The translations under genes were made by a program, and so were the position numbers. 64,000 bases of DNA, taken from contig NZ_JAMPKY010000004.1 in assembly GCF_039962255.1 (NCBI RefSeq), positions 62,001-126,000 of the forward strand. The letters are read 5' to 3'. Under the pieces are notes generated by a model. That model did not search any database and had not been told where the DNA came from. It saw only the letters and a program-made list of their open reading frames with translations. The stretch is from Leptolyngbya subtilissima AS-A7 (GTDB lineage: Bacteria; Cyanobacteriota; Cyanobacteriia; Phormidesmidales; Phormidesmidaceae). Positions within the stretch are counted from its first letter, which is position 1, and each line of letters starts with the position of its first letter. Below, in pieces: positions 46,275 through 55,570 of the stretch.

Positions 46275-46641
46275 ATGTTTGACCTCTCTACCCTCAACGG
46301 CAGCAACGGCTTTGTGATTAACGGCATTGATGCGGGTGACCTGTCAGGCTTTTCCGTCAGCAATGCGGGCGACATCAACAACGATGGCGTCGACGACCTG
46401 ATTATTGGAGCAAGCGGCGCCGACCCAAATGGCAAAAGTGATGCTGGTAAAAGCTATGTGGTATTTGGTGGAGCCGGTGTGGGCAGCAGCGGCAGCTTCA
46501 ATCTCCCAGACCTCCACTAGTCTGGGTCCTCGTACCTTTGTCGCCCTCAACAACGACACGGCTGGGTTTCAGGAGGCTAGCAATGCTGTGATTGAGATTA
46601 CTGGCTTCAGCAGTAGTTTGACCAGTTTGGTCATTGCCTAA
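46275..46641 (+). pseudogene. Internally deleted FG-GAP/RTX paralogue
   Basis: ATG 46275 opens a frame with one full FG-GAP repeat (STLNGSNGFVINGID, GDINNDGVDDLIIGASGADPNG, SYVVFGGAGVGSSGSFNL) that stops at TAG 46518. In a shifted frame the sequence jumps straight to the extreme C-terminus of the long paralogue (PRTFVALNNDTAGFQEASNA, VIEITGFSSSLTSLVIA). About 2 kb (repeats 2-7, cadherin-like and RTX parts) have been lost. Downstream sequence also matches, including a corrupted version of the terminator. Confidence 0.85.
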
Positions 46642-47296
46642 TCTCTCATCGACCCATTAACCCAGTGAGGGGCGATCGCACCGTGTTTTGCCGCTCTGTC
46701 AATGCGTACAGTGCGATTCGCCTCACCTACCCACTCATGAAAGCTTGCTAGTCCTCTAATAAACGTCACACCTCTCAAGTTTCTGACATGCCTTATTCAA
46801 CGTGGTTTGCAGTGCTATTCAGTTGCGGCGTAGGGCAACTAGCTTGAGCAATTTTGTTGGTTCCAGAGGCACCGACCAAATCAGATTCCGACGTGAAAAT
46901 ACCACGACTAAAAACTCCGTATGAACACGGTGGTTAAATTGGGGTAGTTTTTTTCTGCCTACGATGCCCCTAGGCGGACTACCTACTCTTGGTGCGACAC
47001 AACGTCATTAGCAGCGGCCATCTCAGCAATCATGCTCCGCTCTGGATATAAGGGATACCTGCTCGATGCTTGGCATGAGTGGGGGTCAGCGCCCACAGCT
47101 TCTGGCGTTGAGTAGACCAGGCAGCCTCATAGCCCGATATACTTTCACGGCTCAAGGCCGATGCCGAGTTCTTTGCAGTCGCGGTTAGGGTTGAAGGTGA
47201 TCCCGGCAGGGAGAATGGTGGGGCAAAACTTCACCCAAGTGAACCGCCTTGAGTTAAAGCCTTAGCTCCTTTGTCCACTGCTTAAATTAGCAACGC
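46642..47296. other. Intergenic region
   Basis: About 650 bases. The first 90 are the decayed downstream copy of the FG-GAP region. Near 47140-47270 a minus-strand fragment FTWVKFCPTILPAG then ITFNPNRDCKELGIG ends at TGA; it may be the tail of a lost gene, but I cannot identify it. Confidence 0.35.
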
Positions 47297-48055
47297 CTAA
47301 AAACCAATTTTGTGCAATTGCTGATTCAAAAGGTGCTTTAGTTTAAACACAGGACAGCGACTCGAGGGCACCGAAGAATTTTCACCAATCAACTTTGCAT
47401 TGGGGGCTACATTAGCTACCTGGCTTTGAGCAATCTGGAGTGCAGCATGAGCCGTTGCAAGCGCTTTAAAATCTTTGTTTATGGCCGACATCTGCTGCAG
47501 ATAGGCGTTAAGGTAGCGCATTCTCACCTGAGGATCATCGCTGGAGCGACTAAGAAAGGGTAGATCAAGCTCAGTCATAAATCGAATCGCCAGCATAGGG
47601 ATCGGGCTCCGCAGAGGCCGAAAGTCTGGATTGTGTAGCCCTGGGCTTTCGTTATGCTCATGAAATTCTCCAATCATTAGCCCTTCTTCTACAAAGAAGG
47701 GCTTTAATTGCTGCTGAATTCGATCAATTAAAGCTGTCTGCTCAAGCAGCCCTGAAATATCTGGGAAAATCAGTAAAATTGCTTTGTATATAGCTAGATC
47801 ACCCTGCTGCGGCTCCATTGTCAAAAACTGCGTTCGATAGCTTTTCACCAAATCGGCAATTTGAGGCTCTTCCAGGCCTTCGGTGTGGACAACGACGCTT
47901 TTGATAGTATCCATTCGCAGCGCTCTTGGCACGAATGGACAGACAATTCCTGGCCGCCCTAACTTAGGATGGGGGCTACCCAAAAACTCCTTTATCCAAT
48001 CTTGAATTTTTTCTTTATAGACGATATCCGCAGCTTTTTTGGATGTTGTGAGCAT
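47297..48055 (-). CDS. Unknown protein divergent from the NRPS gene (DUF6875-like)
   Basis: A 252-residue soluble protein. The segment HPKLGRPGIVCPFVPRALRMDTI (residues about 29-51) and the later FHEHNESPGLHNPDFRPLRSPIP followed by MLAIRFMTELDLPFL look like strongly conserved patches and recall DUF6875 proteins found beside biosynthetic clusters; the family name is from memory and not certain. Histidines in GEFHEHNESPGLHN could bind metal or substrate. It is transcribed away from the NRPS gene across a 714-base shared upstream region, suggesting co-regulation and a role in making or modifying the same product. Confidence 0.6.
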   Translation of the reverse strand: MLTTSKKAADIVYKEKIQDWIKEFLGSPHPKLGRPGIVCPFVPRALRMDTIKSVVVHTEGLEEPQIADLVKSYRTQFLTMEPQQGDLAIYKAILLIFPDISGLLEQTALIDRIQQQLKPFFVEEGLMIGEFHEHNESPGLHNPDFRPLRSPIPMLAIRFMTELDLPFLSRSSDDPQVRMRYLNAYLQQMSAINKDFKALATAHAALQIAQSQVANVAPNAKLIGENSSVPSSRCPVFKLKHLLNQQLHKIGF

Positions 48056-48769
48056 AGTTAAAGCCAGAAAAAAGACAAAACGATAAAGCCTTGAAAGATG
48101 TTAAAGACAAGGTAGAACTAATTTCAACCTTGCCTTAAACGATATGGTTTCTAGACGGACAAGAGTTTTAGCCTTGATCCAAGAAAATATCGAACGGGTG
48201 AAATCAGAAATTATTAATTTATGATTTGATAGACTTTTGATGAACTAATTGCTAGAAGACAGCATCAGTGGGCTTTTGTGTGCTCTCAACCAAATAGCTA
48301 GTACTAACGGTGAGCCTAGGGAGCATAGGGCTAACGGTTGACAAGCTACTTTGATTTGTACAGACTCCAGAAAAAAGCGACATCAAAATTTCAACCAAGG
48401 TAGTGCCTATCGTCCATTTAGGCGTTTCGTCGCCATTTTGGATTTGCTTTCATCGTGAAAATTACGGAAACTTTACCGATAATCATCTGAGAATAAAGTT
48501 ATTGACTACAATCGAGCGTTTCTATTCTCAGAGGTCTAGGCATTGAGGCTAATCTAGATTTGCCTCTAGCGTAGGTCCTTTCTATACAAAGTTAGGGCTA
48601 AGCTTAATTCAGCAAGTTTCAAGGAAACTTTACTTGCATTGATTATAAGAATGGCATTTTGCCGAAGCAGACTTACGATCGATCTAGCTAGCTAAAAAAC
48701 GTATTAAGAACATGACTATTAATTTCTAAACGCTGCGCTACCAAGATTTCTAATAGTTTTTCTCAGTTG
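48056..48769. promoter_or_regulatory. Shared upstream region of the NRPS pair
   Basis: About 714 bases, AT-richer than the flanking genes, between divergent genes. No reading frame. Promoters for both directions are expected; no operator could be pinned down. Confidence 0.45.
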
Positions 48770-51433
48770 ATGTGTGCGCCCAAAAATATGCTGTCAAAAA
48801 ACAAAGACGTAGCTGTCTGGCCCTCTGGAGAAGTAGCGGCAGAAAGCGATTCAGGACAAAACCTTTGCAGTGACTGGGTTGAGGCGTGGGACAGCATCTC
48901 TTCAACGACATTGCTCCATCAACTCTTCGAAATGCAGGCTGAACATAGCCCCGAAAGCATTGCTATCAGAGCTGAAGAGCAGTGCTTATCCTACCGGCAT
49001 GTTAACGAGCAAGCTAATCGGTTTGCCTATTACCTTCATCAACAGGGCCTAGTTGTCGACACAGTCGTAGGGCTATTTATTGATCGCTCACCAGCCATGG
49101 TGATTGCCATGCTGGGCATCCTCAAAGCCGGTGGTGCCTACTTGCCGCTCGATCCCGATTATCCAAGCGATCGCACGGCTTCAATTTTGGCTGAATCTGG
49201 AGTCTCATTGGTAGTCAGTTGTTCCCACCTGATAAAAAACCTTCCCCAGGAAAATATCAATGTCATTTGCCTAGACCTTGAGCAGGAGAAGATTGGACGT
49301 CATAAGCACACAAACCCAAATTTCCCGATCACTGTCAATCACCTAGCCTACGTCATCTACACCTCGGGGTCTACAGGAACTCCAAAGGGGGTGATGATTC
49401 CACACAAGGGCATTTGTAATCAGCTATTTTGGCGACAGACTACCTTTCCATTAACACCGTCAGATCGGGTACTGCAAAACATCTCCTTTAGCTTCGACCC
49501 ATCGGTATGGCAAATATTTTGGCCGATATCCTGTGGGGCACAGATAGTTTTGCCAAAGCCAGGTGGGCAGCGGGATATTGCCTATCTAGTTGAATTGATT
49601 GCCAGAGAGCAAGTTACGATCTTGGCATTGGTGCCCTCAGTGCTGAAGGTTTTTCTAGAACAAACCAAAGGTGCTCAGAGCACGCCGCTCCGGCATATCT
49701 TCTGCGGAGGTGAGGCGCTACCTACCACTCTCCAAGATCTTTTTATAAACAAATTTGGAGCAACAACGCAATTACACAATGTCTATGGCCCAACTGAAGC
49801 CTCTATTGACGCTACTTATTGGACTTGCCAACCTGGTATAGAGACTGCGATCGCTCCAATTGGTCGTCCAATTGCAAATGCTGAGGTCTACGTCTTAGAT
49901 GAGCACCTGCAGCCTGTGGCAACGGGAGATTCGGGAGAGCTTTACATTGGAGGGCGGGGGTTAGCGCGGGGCTACCTCAAACGACCTGACCTAACCGCAG
50001 AACGCTTTATACCCCACCCTTACTCCTCCGATACTGAAACTCGGCTATACAAGACAGGCGACTTAGTTCGCTACCGATACGACGGAAATCTCGAGTTCCT
50101 AGGACGCTTAGATTCTCAGGTAAAGATACGTGGGTTTCGCATCGAACTCCAGGAAATTGAAGTAGCTTTGACCCAGCATCGCAGCGTTGCTGAATGTGTT
50201 GTCTTGGCCTCTCAATCTGATATAGAAAATTCCTATCTGGCAGCCTACATCGTAACTGCCAATTCCCATTGCTCTACAGCCCAAGAGCTTAACAACTTCT
50301 TGAGAGGTAGGTTGCCCGACTATATGGTGCCTGAACATTTCATTTTTCTGGATGAGCTGCCACTAAATGCCAACGGCAAAATTGATAAGAAGAAGCTACC
50401 TGAACCCAACTTGAACCGCCAGGCTTTTGAAAATGACGTTGTTTCGCCTAGAAATGAAACAGAGCTCAGGTTAACCCAGATCTGGGAACAGGAGCTTCAA
50501 CTTGGGCCTATTGGAATAACTGATAGCTTCTTTGAGTTAGGCGGAAACTCTTTACTCGCTGCCAGTATGTTGATTAAGGTCGAAGATGTCTTTGGCCGAT
50601 CGCCCTCTTTGGGAAAGTTTTTCCAGTTGCCCACCATTGAAGCATTGGCTAAAGCTTTGCAGGAGACATTAGAGGATAACTCTAAGCAGTCTCTGGTCGC
50701 TATTCAACCCTATGGGTCGAAATTGCCGCTGTTTTGCGTACATACTAGAACCGGAAGTGTGCTTGATTACTATACATTGGCTCAGCAGTTAAACCGCGAA
50801 CAGCCAATCTATGGATTACAAGCTCGAGGTTTGAGCAGTAGCGAAGATGTAGATTACCGGGTTGAAGCTATGGCCCGTCGCTATATTCGAGAGCTACAGA
50901 CACTTCAACCTACAGGGCCATACTTTTTGTGTGGTTATTCGTTTGGCGGTTTGGTGGCCTATGAGATGGCCCAACAGCTGGTGCAAGACGGCCAGACAAT
51001 AGGATTGCTGACACTGATTGATACTTACTGCCTCACTAAGTCCTGGTTTGACTTCAGCACTCCTACAATTTTGGGTCAATTAAGGGGCAAACTGAGCGCT
51101 GGGGTGCGGAGAGTTCACCAGAAATGGCTATCTCTGGGTTACTTGCGATCGCACTCTTCGGAAGCAGTTTTAGAAAGAATGATGGCTATTAGCGAAAGAG
51201 CTATCAGAAGTTACAAGCCCCAACCCTATTCAGGGTCAGTGCTGTTGTTAAGGGCCACCCAACTCCCAGAAAAGGCTAATCTAAGCCCTCAGTTTGTGGA
51301 TGAAACTCTGGGATGGGAAAAATTGGTAACTGGAGAAATTAAGGTTCACTCTGTGTCAGGAGATCACTTTAATCTGTTCGAAAAACCCAACGTCTTCGAA
51401 CTGGCAAATTATCTCAATCGTTTTCTTCCATGA
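48770..51433 (+). CDS. Stand-alone A-PCP-TE non-ribosomal peptide synthetase
   Basis: An 887-residue one-module synthetase without a condensation domain. The adenylation domain spans about 45-550: A3 YTSGSTGTPKGVMI, A4 FSFDPSVW, A5 VYGPTEASID, A7 YKTGDLVRY, A8 GRLDSQVKIRGFRIE, A10 NANGKID. Aligning by eye to PheA gives the pocket D-P-W-A-I-C-V-I-D-K; the leading Asp (D243) implies an alpha-amino acid, but the residue is not predictable. The carrier has S594 in LGGNSLLA. The type I thioesterase (about 650-887) has S724 in GYSFGG, likely D751 and H866 in SGDHFNLFE. ATG 48770 follows a TTG; no clear ribosome site. No 4'-phosphopantetheinyl transferase nearby. Confidence 0.9.
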   Translation: MCAPKNMLSKNKDVAVWPSGEVAAESDSGQNLCSDWVEAWDSISSTTLLHQLFEMQAEHSPESIAIRAEEQCLSYRHVNEQANRFAYYLHQQGLVVDTVVGLFIDRSPAMVIAMLGILKAGGAYLPLDPDYPSDRTASILAESGVSLVVSCSHLIKNLPQENINVICLDLEQEKIGRHKHTNPNFPITVNHLAYVIYTSGSTGTPKGVMIPHKGICNQLFWRQTTFPLTPSDRVLQNISFSFDPSVWQIFWPISCGAQIVLPKPGGQRDIAYLVELIAREQVTILALVPSVLKVFLEQTKGAQSTPLRHIFCGGEALPTTLQDLFINKFGATTQLHNVYGPTEASIDATYWTCQPGIETAIAPIGRPIANAEVYVLDEHLQPVATGDSGELYIGGRGLARGYLKRPDLTAERFIPHPYSSDTETRLYKTGDLVRYRYDGNLEFLGRLDSQVKIRGFRIELQEIEVALTQHRSVAECVVLASQSDIENSYLAAYIVTANSHCSTAQELNNFLRGRLPDYMVPEHFIFLDELPLNANGKIDKKKLPEPNLNRQAFENDVVSPRNETELRLTQIWEQELQLGPIGITDSFFELGGNSLLAASMLIKVEDVFGRSPSLGKFFQLPTIEALAKALQETLEDNSKQSLVAIQPYGSKLPLFCVHTRTGSVLDYYTLAQQLNREQPIYGLQARGLSSSEDVDYRVEAMARRYIRELQTLQPTGPYFLCGYSFGGLVAYEMAQQLVQDGQTIGLLTLIDTYCLTKSWFDFSTPTILGQLRGKLSAGVRRVHQKWLSLGYLRSHSSEAVLERMMAISERAIRSYKPQPYSGSVLLLRATQLPEKANLSPQFVDETLGWEKLVTGEIKVHSVSGDHFNLFEKPNVFELANYLNRFLP

Positions 51434-52164
51434 GCTACGAACTACTCGGGAATGTTGCTGAATAGTAGTATGAATTTGTGGAATTCTAAATGAGTCCTCA
51501 ATGCGTCTAGCCCTTGCTTCATGCCCCGAATCAGTAACGCCAGCTATTCGGGAACGCACGTGACCGGTCAAGATGATGATCCTACAAAGCTTGCTCTGTA
51601 AGGTTTCTGAGCCTGATTAAAAAACGGTTATTGGCGAACAGTGTTGTTCTTATTGGACTGCGCACTATCTTCTCTGCTGGTTTGCAGTCACTATGTTCAT
51701 CTCGTTTATCCAGCCGTAGCCGGTTCTGTTAAAGCTCAAGGGCTCGGTATGCTCCCGTTGATGCTCGGCTCTATCTTTCTTGGGCACTGCTAGCCATCCT
51801 CACAACTAGGCATAGCTTCACTTAGAATAGTCAAAATGCGCTTAGTCGCTAGCTTGTGCGACTAGTTGTTCTGGCTTAATCTCACACTTCTACTTACAGA
51901 AAGACCTGACGTAGTTAAGTGGTAATTGTTCAGAACAGCTGCAGCGTTGGACAAATTCGGACCGTTTCACGAAGGAGCTGTCAAGGGGATTGTGATGTTA
52001 CTCTAAGACACGGGCAGCCGCTCAGGGGGCCTATTTAAGCCCATTTGTGGTCACCCCTAATCAGCAGCTCGCGCATAGGCCTTGTTGGTAATCAAAGGCA
52101 AGCAGCACCATGTTGAATCCCCCTGCCTAACCTGACTTGAGCAGTTTTTACAGCAAGTTTTGTA
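51434..52164. other. Intergenic region with dispersed repeat
   Basis: About 730 bases between convergent genes. Contains copy 2 of the roughly 100-base repeat (51908-52006). No gene supported. Confidence 0.4.
51908..52006 (+). repeat. About 100-base dispersed repeat, copy 2
   Basis: Starts GACGTAGTTAAGTGGTAATT and includes CGTTTCACGAAGGAGCTG and GATTGTGATG. Partner of 18042-18140. Confidence 0.5.
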
Positions 52165-53838
52165 TTATCCCAATCGCTGCACCAGATGCAGCGGTTCTGG
52201 TTCTCCAACACTAGTCAGTTTTAGAGCACTTCTGGGCAATACCCGCAGTACTTCCTCTACAGTTGTGACGCCAGCCATGACTTTCTCAATGGCCGATGTT
52301 CGAAATGAGATGGAGTCGCTCTTGCTGAGGTGGCGGCGCAGTTGAGTCATGGTGCCATCATAGATCAACTCGCGAATGCGATCGTCCACCTCCAGCATCT
52401 CGACTACCGCCTCCCGCCCTGAATAGCCGGATTGGAAACAGGATGGGCACCCCCGCCCTCGTCGCCAGTTGCCCTTTTTGATTTGAGCGGCATCCAGTTG
52501 CAGTATGGCCAGGAGTTCTGGGTTGGGTTGGGTGGGTTCAGCGCAGTGGGGGCAGATGCGCCGCACCAGGCGTTGAGCGACCACCCCTAAAAGGGCGTCG
52601 CTAATCAACCCTGGATCTGGCCCAATATCTTTAATCCGGGGAATTGCCCCAGCTGCATCGTTGGTGTGCAGAGTGGTGAATACCAGGTGGCCGGTTAGGG
52701 CAGCCCGAATGGCGGTTTCGGCAGTTTCGTGGTCCCGCACTTCCCCCACCATAATGATGTCTGGATCCTGCCGCAGGATGGATCGCAGCCCCGCCGCGAA
52801 GGACATACCTGCCGCTTCGTTCACTTGGGTCTGGGTAATGCGGGGCAGCACATATTCTACTGGGTCTTCTACCGTGACCACGTTGACATGCTCGGTGGCG
52901 ATCGCTTGCAGACTGGTATAGAGAGTACTGGTTTTACCGGAGCCGGTCGGTCCGGTGAAGACAATGATGCCCTGGGGCTGTTCTAACCAGGTTTTGTAGA
53001 TCTTCAGCGCTTTGGGCGAAAACCCTAGCTTGTCAATGGTAGTGAAGGGGTTTTCGCGAGGCAGCAGGCGCACTACAGCTTTTTCACCACAGACACAGGG
53101 TAAGGTGCTAACTCGCATATCCATACTCTGGTCGGCTTCGTTGTCGACCTGGTATTTTTCCCCAATGCGGCCATCCTGGGGCCGGCGGCTATCGGCAATG
53201 TCCATGTTGGCCATTACCTTTAGGGCTACGATCACCCGGCGGCTGATTTCCCCTGGCAGCAGGGTAATATCGCGCAGTACCCCATCAATTCGGTACCGCA
53301 CCCGCAGCCCTTCTAGGGTCGGTTCTAGGTGAATGTCGCTGGCCTGGTGCTGAAGGGCGCTGGAAATGATGGCCTTAATTCGCTCAATTTGCCCCTCTGC
53401 CTTAGACAGAAATAGCTCAGTGGTCTCGCCAATATCATCGGTTGATTGCTGGCCGGTGATTGGGTCCAGCAATCGGCTAGAGGTAATGCGGCTCAGATCA
53501 GCGGTGCGAGTATGGTACCAGGCCCGGTAACTCTTGGCTGAAATGGGTAGGACTTTGATGGTTGTCAGGGTGCGATCGCTAATCGTCTCCAAGGCCTCGG
53601 CGGAAACTTCAATCGGGCTGCCCAGGTAGAAGCAGCTTTGCCACAGTAGCAACGGCACCACAGGGGGCAGTTTTTGCCCCTGGCAATACTGAAAGAAGCG
53701 ACTACAAACCTCTTCATCCAGCAGGTCTAGCTTAAGGATGCCCTCGTCATCGCGCACCAGGCTAAGAGCCTCTTCACAGGAGATTTTTCCCTGTTTGAGT
53801 TGCTTCCAAGCAGAAACTGGCCAAGGTACGGTTTGCAT
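52165..53838 (-). CDS. PilB/GspE-type assembly ATPase
   Basis: A 557-residue hexameric secretion/pilus ATPase. An N-terminal helical domain (1-130, shorter than in full PilB) precedes the N2 domain (SDIHLEPTLEGLRVRYRIDG) and the catalytic core: Walker A GPTGSGKT with K302, Asp box VTVEDPVEY, Walker B E366 in GEVRDHETAETA, His box GHLVFTTLHTNDA, and a zinc site C429/C432/C464/C467 (CPHC and CPSC). Length and motifs match PilB/GspE extension ATPases rather than PilT. It is not next to pilC, pilT or pilM, and so may be an additional paralogue. Ends with ordinary downstream sequence; no operon. Confidence 0.9.
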   Translation of the reverse strand: MQTVPWPVSAWKQLKQGKISCEEALSLVRDDEGILKLDLLDEEVCSRFFQYCQGQKLPPVVPLLLWQSCFYLGSPIEVSAEALETISDRTLTTIKVLPISAKSYRAWYHTRTADLSRITSSRLLDPITGQQSTDDIGETTELFLSKAEGQIERIKAIISSALQHQASDIHLEPTLEGLRVRYRIDGVLRDITLLPGEISRRVIVALKVMANMDIADSRRPQDGRIGEKYQVDNEADQSMDMRVSTLPCVCGEKAVVRLLPRENPFTTIDKLGFSPKALKIYKTWLEQPQGIIVFTGPTGSGKTSTLYTSLQAIATEHVNVVTVEDPVEYVLPRITQTQVNEAAGMSFAAGLRSILRQDPDIIMVGEVRDHETAETAIRAALTGHLVFTTLHTNDAAGAIPRIKDIGPDPGLISDALLGVVAQRLVRRICPHCAEPTQPNPELLAILQLDAAQIKKGNWRRGRGCPSCFQSGYSGREAVVEMLEVDDRIRELIYDGTMTQLRRHLSKSDSISFRTSAIEKVMAGVTTVEEVLRVLPRSALKLTSVGEPEPLHLVQRLG

Positions 53839-53962
53839 GCGATCGGGGTCCTGAATATAAGCGTGATGAAAAACTGATCCAGCCTCACCAACTGCCAGAA
53901 CAGTAACAGTTTCTCATCCCTGTTTTGAGTGGCGGCTGGAAGGATGACCAAAAGGTAAAGGA

Positions 53963-54000
53963 ACCAGCCAGCCTAGGTAGAGAACCAAAAGCTGGCTGGT
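53963..54000 (-). terminator. Terminator hairpin after PhoX gene
   Basis: 10-bp perfect stem ACCAGCCAGC / GCTGGCTGGT with an 18-base loop; on the minus strand it is followed by TTCCTTTACCTTTT. It lies 40 bases after the phosphatase stop. Confidence 0.65.
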
Positions 54001-54040
54001 AGGGGTTACGTCAGAACTAGGGTAATTGACTCAACACCAG

Positions 54041-55570
54041 TTAAGCAGTCGCACCATTTAGGGCGATCGAGCGATTATCCGTTCGCCAAATACAGTAGGT
54101 AATGCCAGATCCCTGGGCATTGACGTACATATACTTGCCATTCTGGGAGAAACAGGCACCTGCAAACTCGGCGGTGCTGCCGGGAATGATGTTGCGACAG
54201 AACTCAAACAAACCACCGCTAGCATCCACTCCAACCACCCGCTGGCTGAAGTTAGGAGCGCCCGGCTGGCCACCGCTGCCGTCCTCACAGAGGTAGAGGG
54301 TGCCATCTCGAGCAACCGTGATGTTGTCGGGGCCGTCCAGGAGGTTTTCACTCGTTGACTCAACTACCAGGGTGACCGTTTCGGTGGTGGGGTCATAGGC
54401 CCACACCTGCCCTTCGCCCTTATCTCCGGCATTACTGCAAACCCAGTAATGCTTGCCCTGATGATACCAGGCACCTTCACCCCGATACCACGCAGCAGCT
54501 CCTTTAGCCAGCGCTTCATAGCGTAGGGTATCTCCCTCTGGGTCAACATCATCTAGCTTGACCCACTCCACGCTGAGGGGCTGCCCCAGGAAAGGTAGCA
54601 GGCTGCCGGAACCATTCGCGCCTAGGCCACGGGTATCAACTCCGCTAAAGCTTCCGCCTCGATCATTCGTCCCGCCGGTGGGAATTAAGGCTCCGGTGCA
54701 GTCAGAACGCTGCCCTGGCTTAATTACCATGGCGTAGAGGTCACCTCCTTGTTGCAGATCGCCAAAGCCATTGGGTTTCCGCACCTTAGGCACGAACTTG
54801 TAGTAGGCGCTATCGCCCCGGTCTTCGGTTTCAAAGATATATCCAGTCTGAGGATCAACTGAAACCGCTTCATGGTTCATGCGGCCCATAGCCACTAGGG
54901 GGATAGCGTCAACCGCTTCACCCGATTGGGAAGGAACCTCGAAATTGTAGCCGTGCTTTTTGGTCACCCGCGGGTCGGTAGCCGGAGTAGCTACATTTTC
55001 CTCAGAGGAAATCCAGGATCCCCAAGGGGTAGGGCCACCGGCACAGTTGCGGATGGTACCACTTAGGGAAACATAGTGCCGGACTACTTGACCATCGCGA
55101 TCAACTTCGACTGTGGTAGTACCGCCGCCACCGCTGTTGAAAGCGCTACCCGTATAAGGGTCATATTGCTTACCATTAGGCGCAACAGTGCCACCGCCCC
55201 CAGGATTCCGCTCATGGTTGCGCACCAGAATATAGTTGCCATTGCGCCCCTGAAAAGCGGCCATGCCATCGTGATTTCCAGGCACAATCGCACCATCGGA
55301 CATTGTCTGTCCTTGAATGGAGATAGCAGTGTATTGAAACTTTTCAGGCAGGGTAATCAAGGGAGTATCAGCTAGGCTCCCCAAACTTTTGGTGTTGTTG
55401 GGCAACTTAGGAACGGGGGTACCGAACCCCGGCACTGTAAAGCTGGCGGTATTACAGGTTCCCTGGGCCATAGCCCGACGAGCATTCAGTAAGCCCATGG
55501 GAGCCACTGCTGTACCTGCCGCCGCTGCAGACATCAGCATGACAAACTGACGCCGTGAGAAATTAGACAT
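54041..55570 (-). CDS. phoX: PhoX-type (DUF839) Tat-exported phosphatase
   Basis: A 509-residue alkaline phosphatase-like protein. The twin-arginine signal SRRQFVMLMSAAAAGTAVAP starts at R6-R7, so it is folded and loaded with Ca/Fe before export. DUF839 blocks are visible: LVRNHERN, GTTTVEVDRDG, TPWGSWISSEE, MGRMNHEAVSVDPQTGYIFETEDRGDSAYYKF, EGAWYHQGKHYWVCSNAGDKG and LYLCEDG. I start at 55570 because GAGGAG precedes it and the RR signal then begins the protein; an upstream start adds 18 residues before the signal. A Pho-box-like site lies about 250 bases upstream, fitting induction by phosphate limitation. Confidence 0.9.
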   Translation of the reverse strand: MSNFSRRQFVMLMSAAAAGTAVAPMGLLNARRAMAQGTCNTASFTVPGFGTPVPKLPNNTKSLGSLADTPLITLPEKFQYTAISIQGQTMSDGAIVPGNHDGMAAFQGRNGNYILVRNHERNPGGGGTVAPNGKQYDPYTGSAFNSGGGGTTTVEVDRDGQVVRHYVSLSGTIRNCAGGPTPWGSWISSEENVATPATDPRVTKKHGYNFEVPSQSGEAVDAIPLVAMGRMNHEAVSVDPQTGYIFETEDRGDSAYYKFVPKVRKPNGFGDLQQGGDLYAMVIKPGQRSDCTGALIPTGGTNDRGGSFSGVDTRGLGANGSGSLLPFLGQPLSVEWVKLDDVDPEGDTLRYEALAKGAAAWYRGEGAWYHQGKHYWVCSNAGDKGEGQVWAYDPTTETVTLVVESTSENLLDGPDNITVARDGTLYLCEDGSGGQPGAPNFSQRVVGVDASGGLFEFCRNIIPGSTAEFAGACFSQNGKYMYVNAQGSGITYCIWRTDNRSIALNGATA

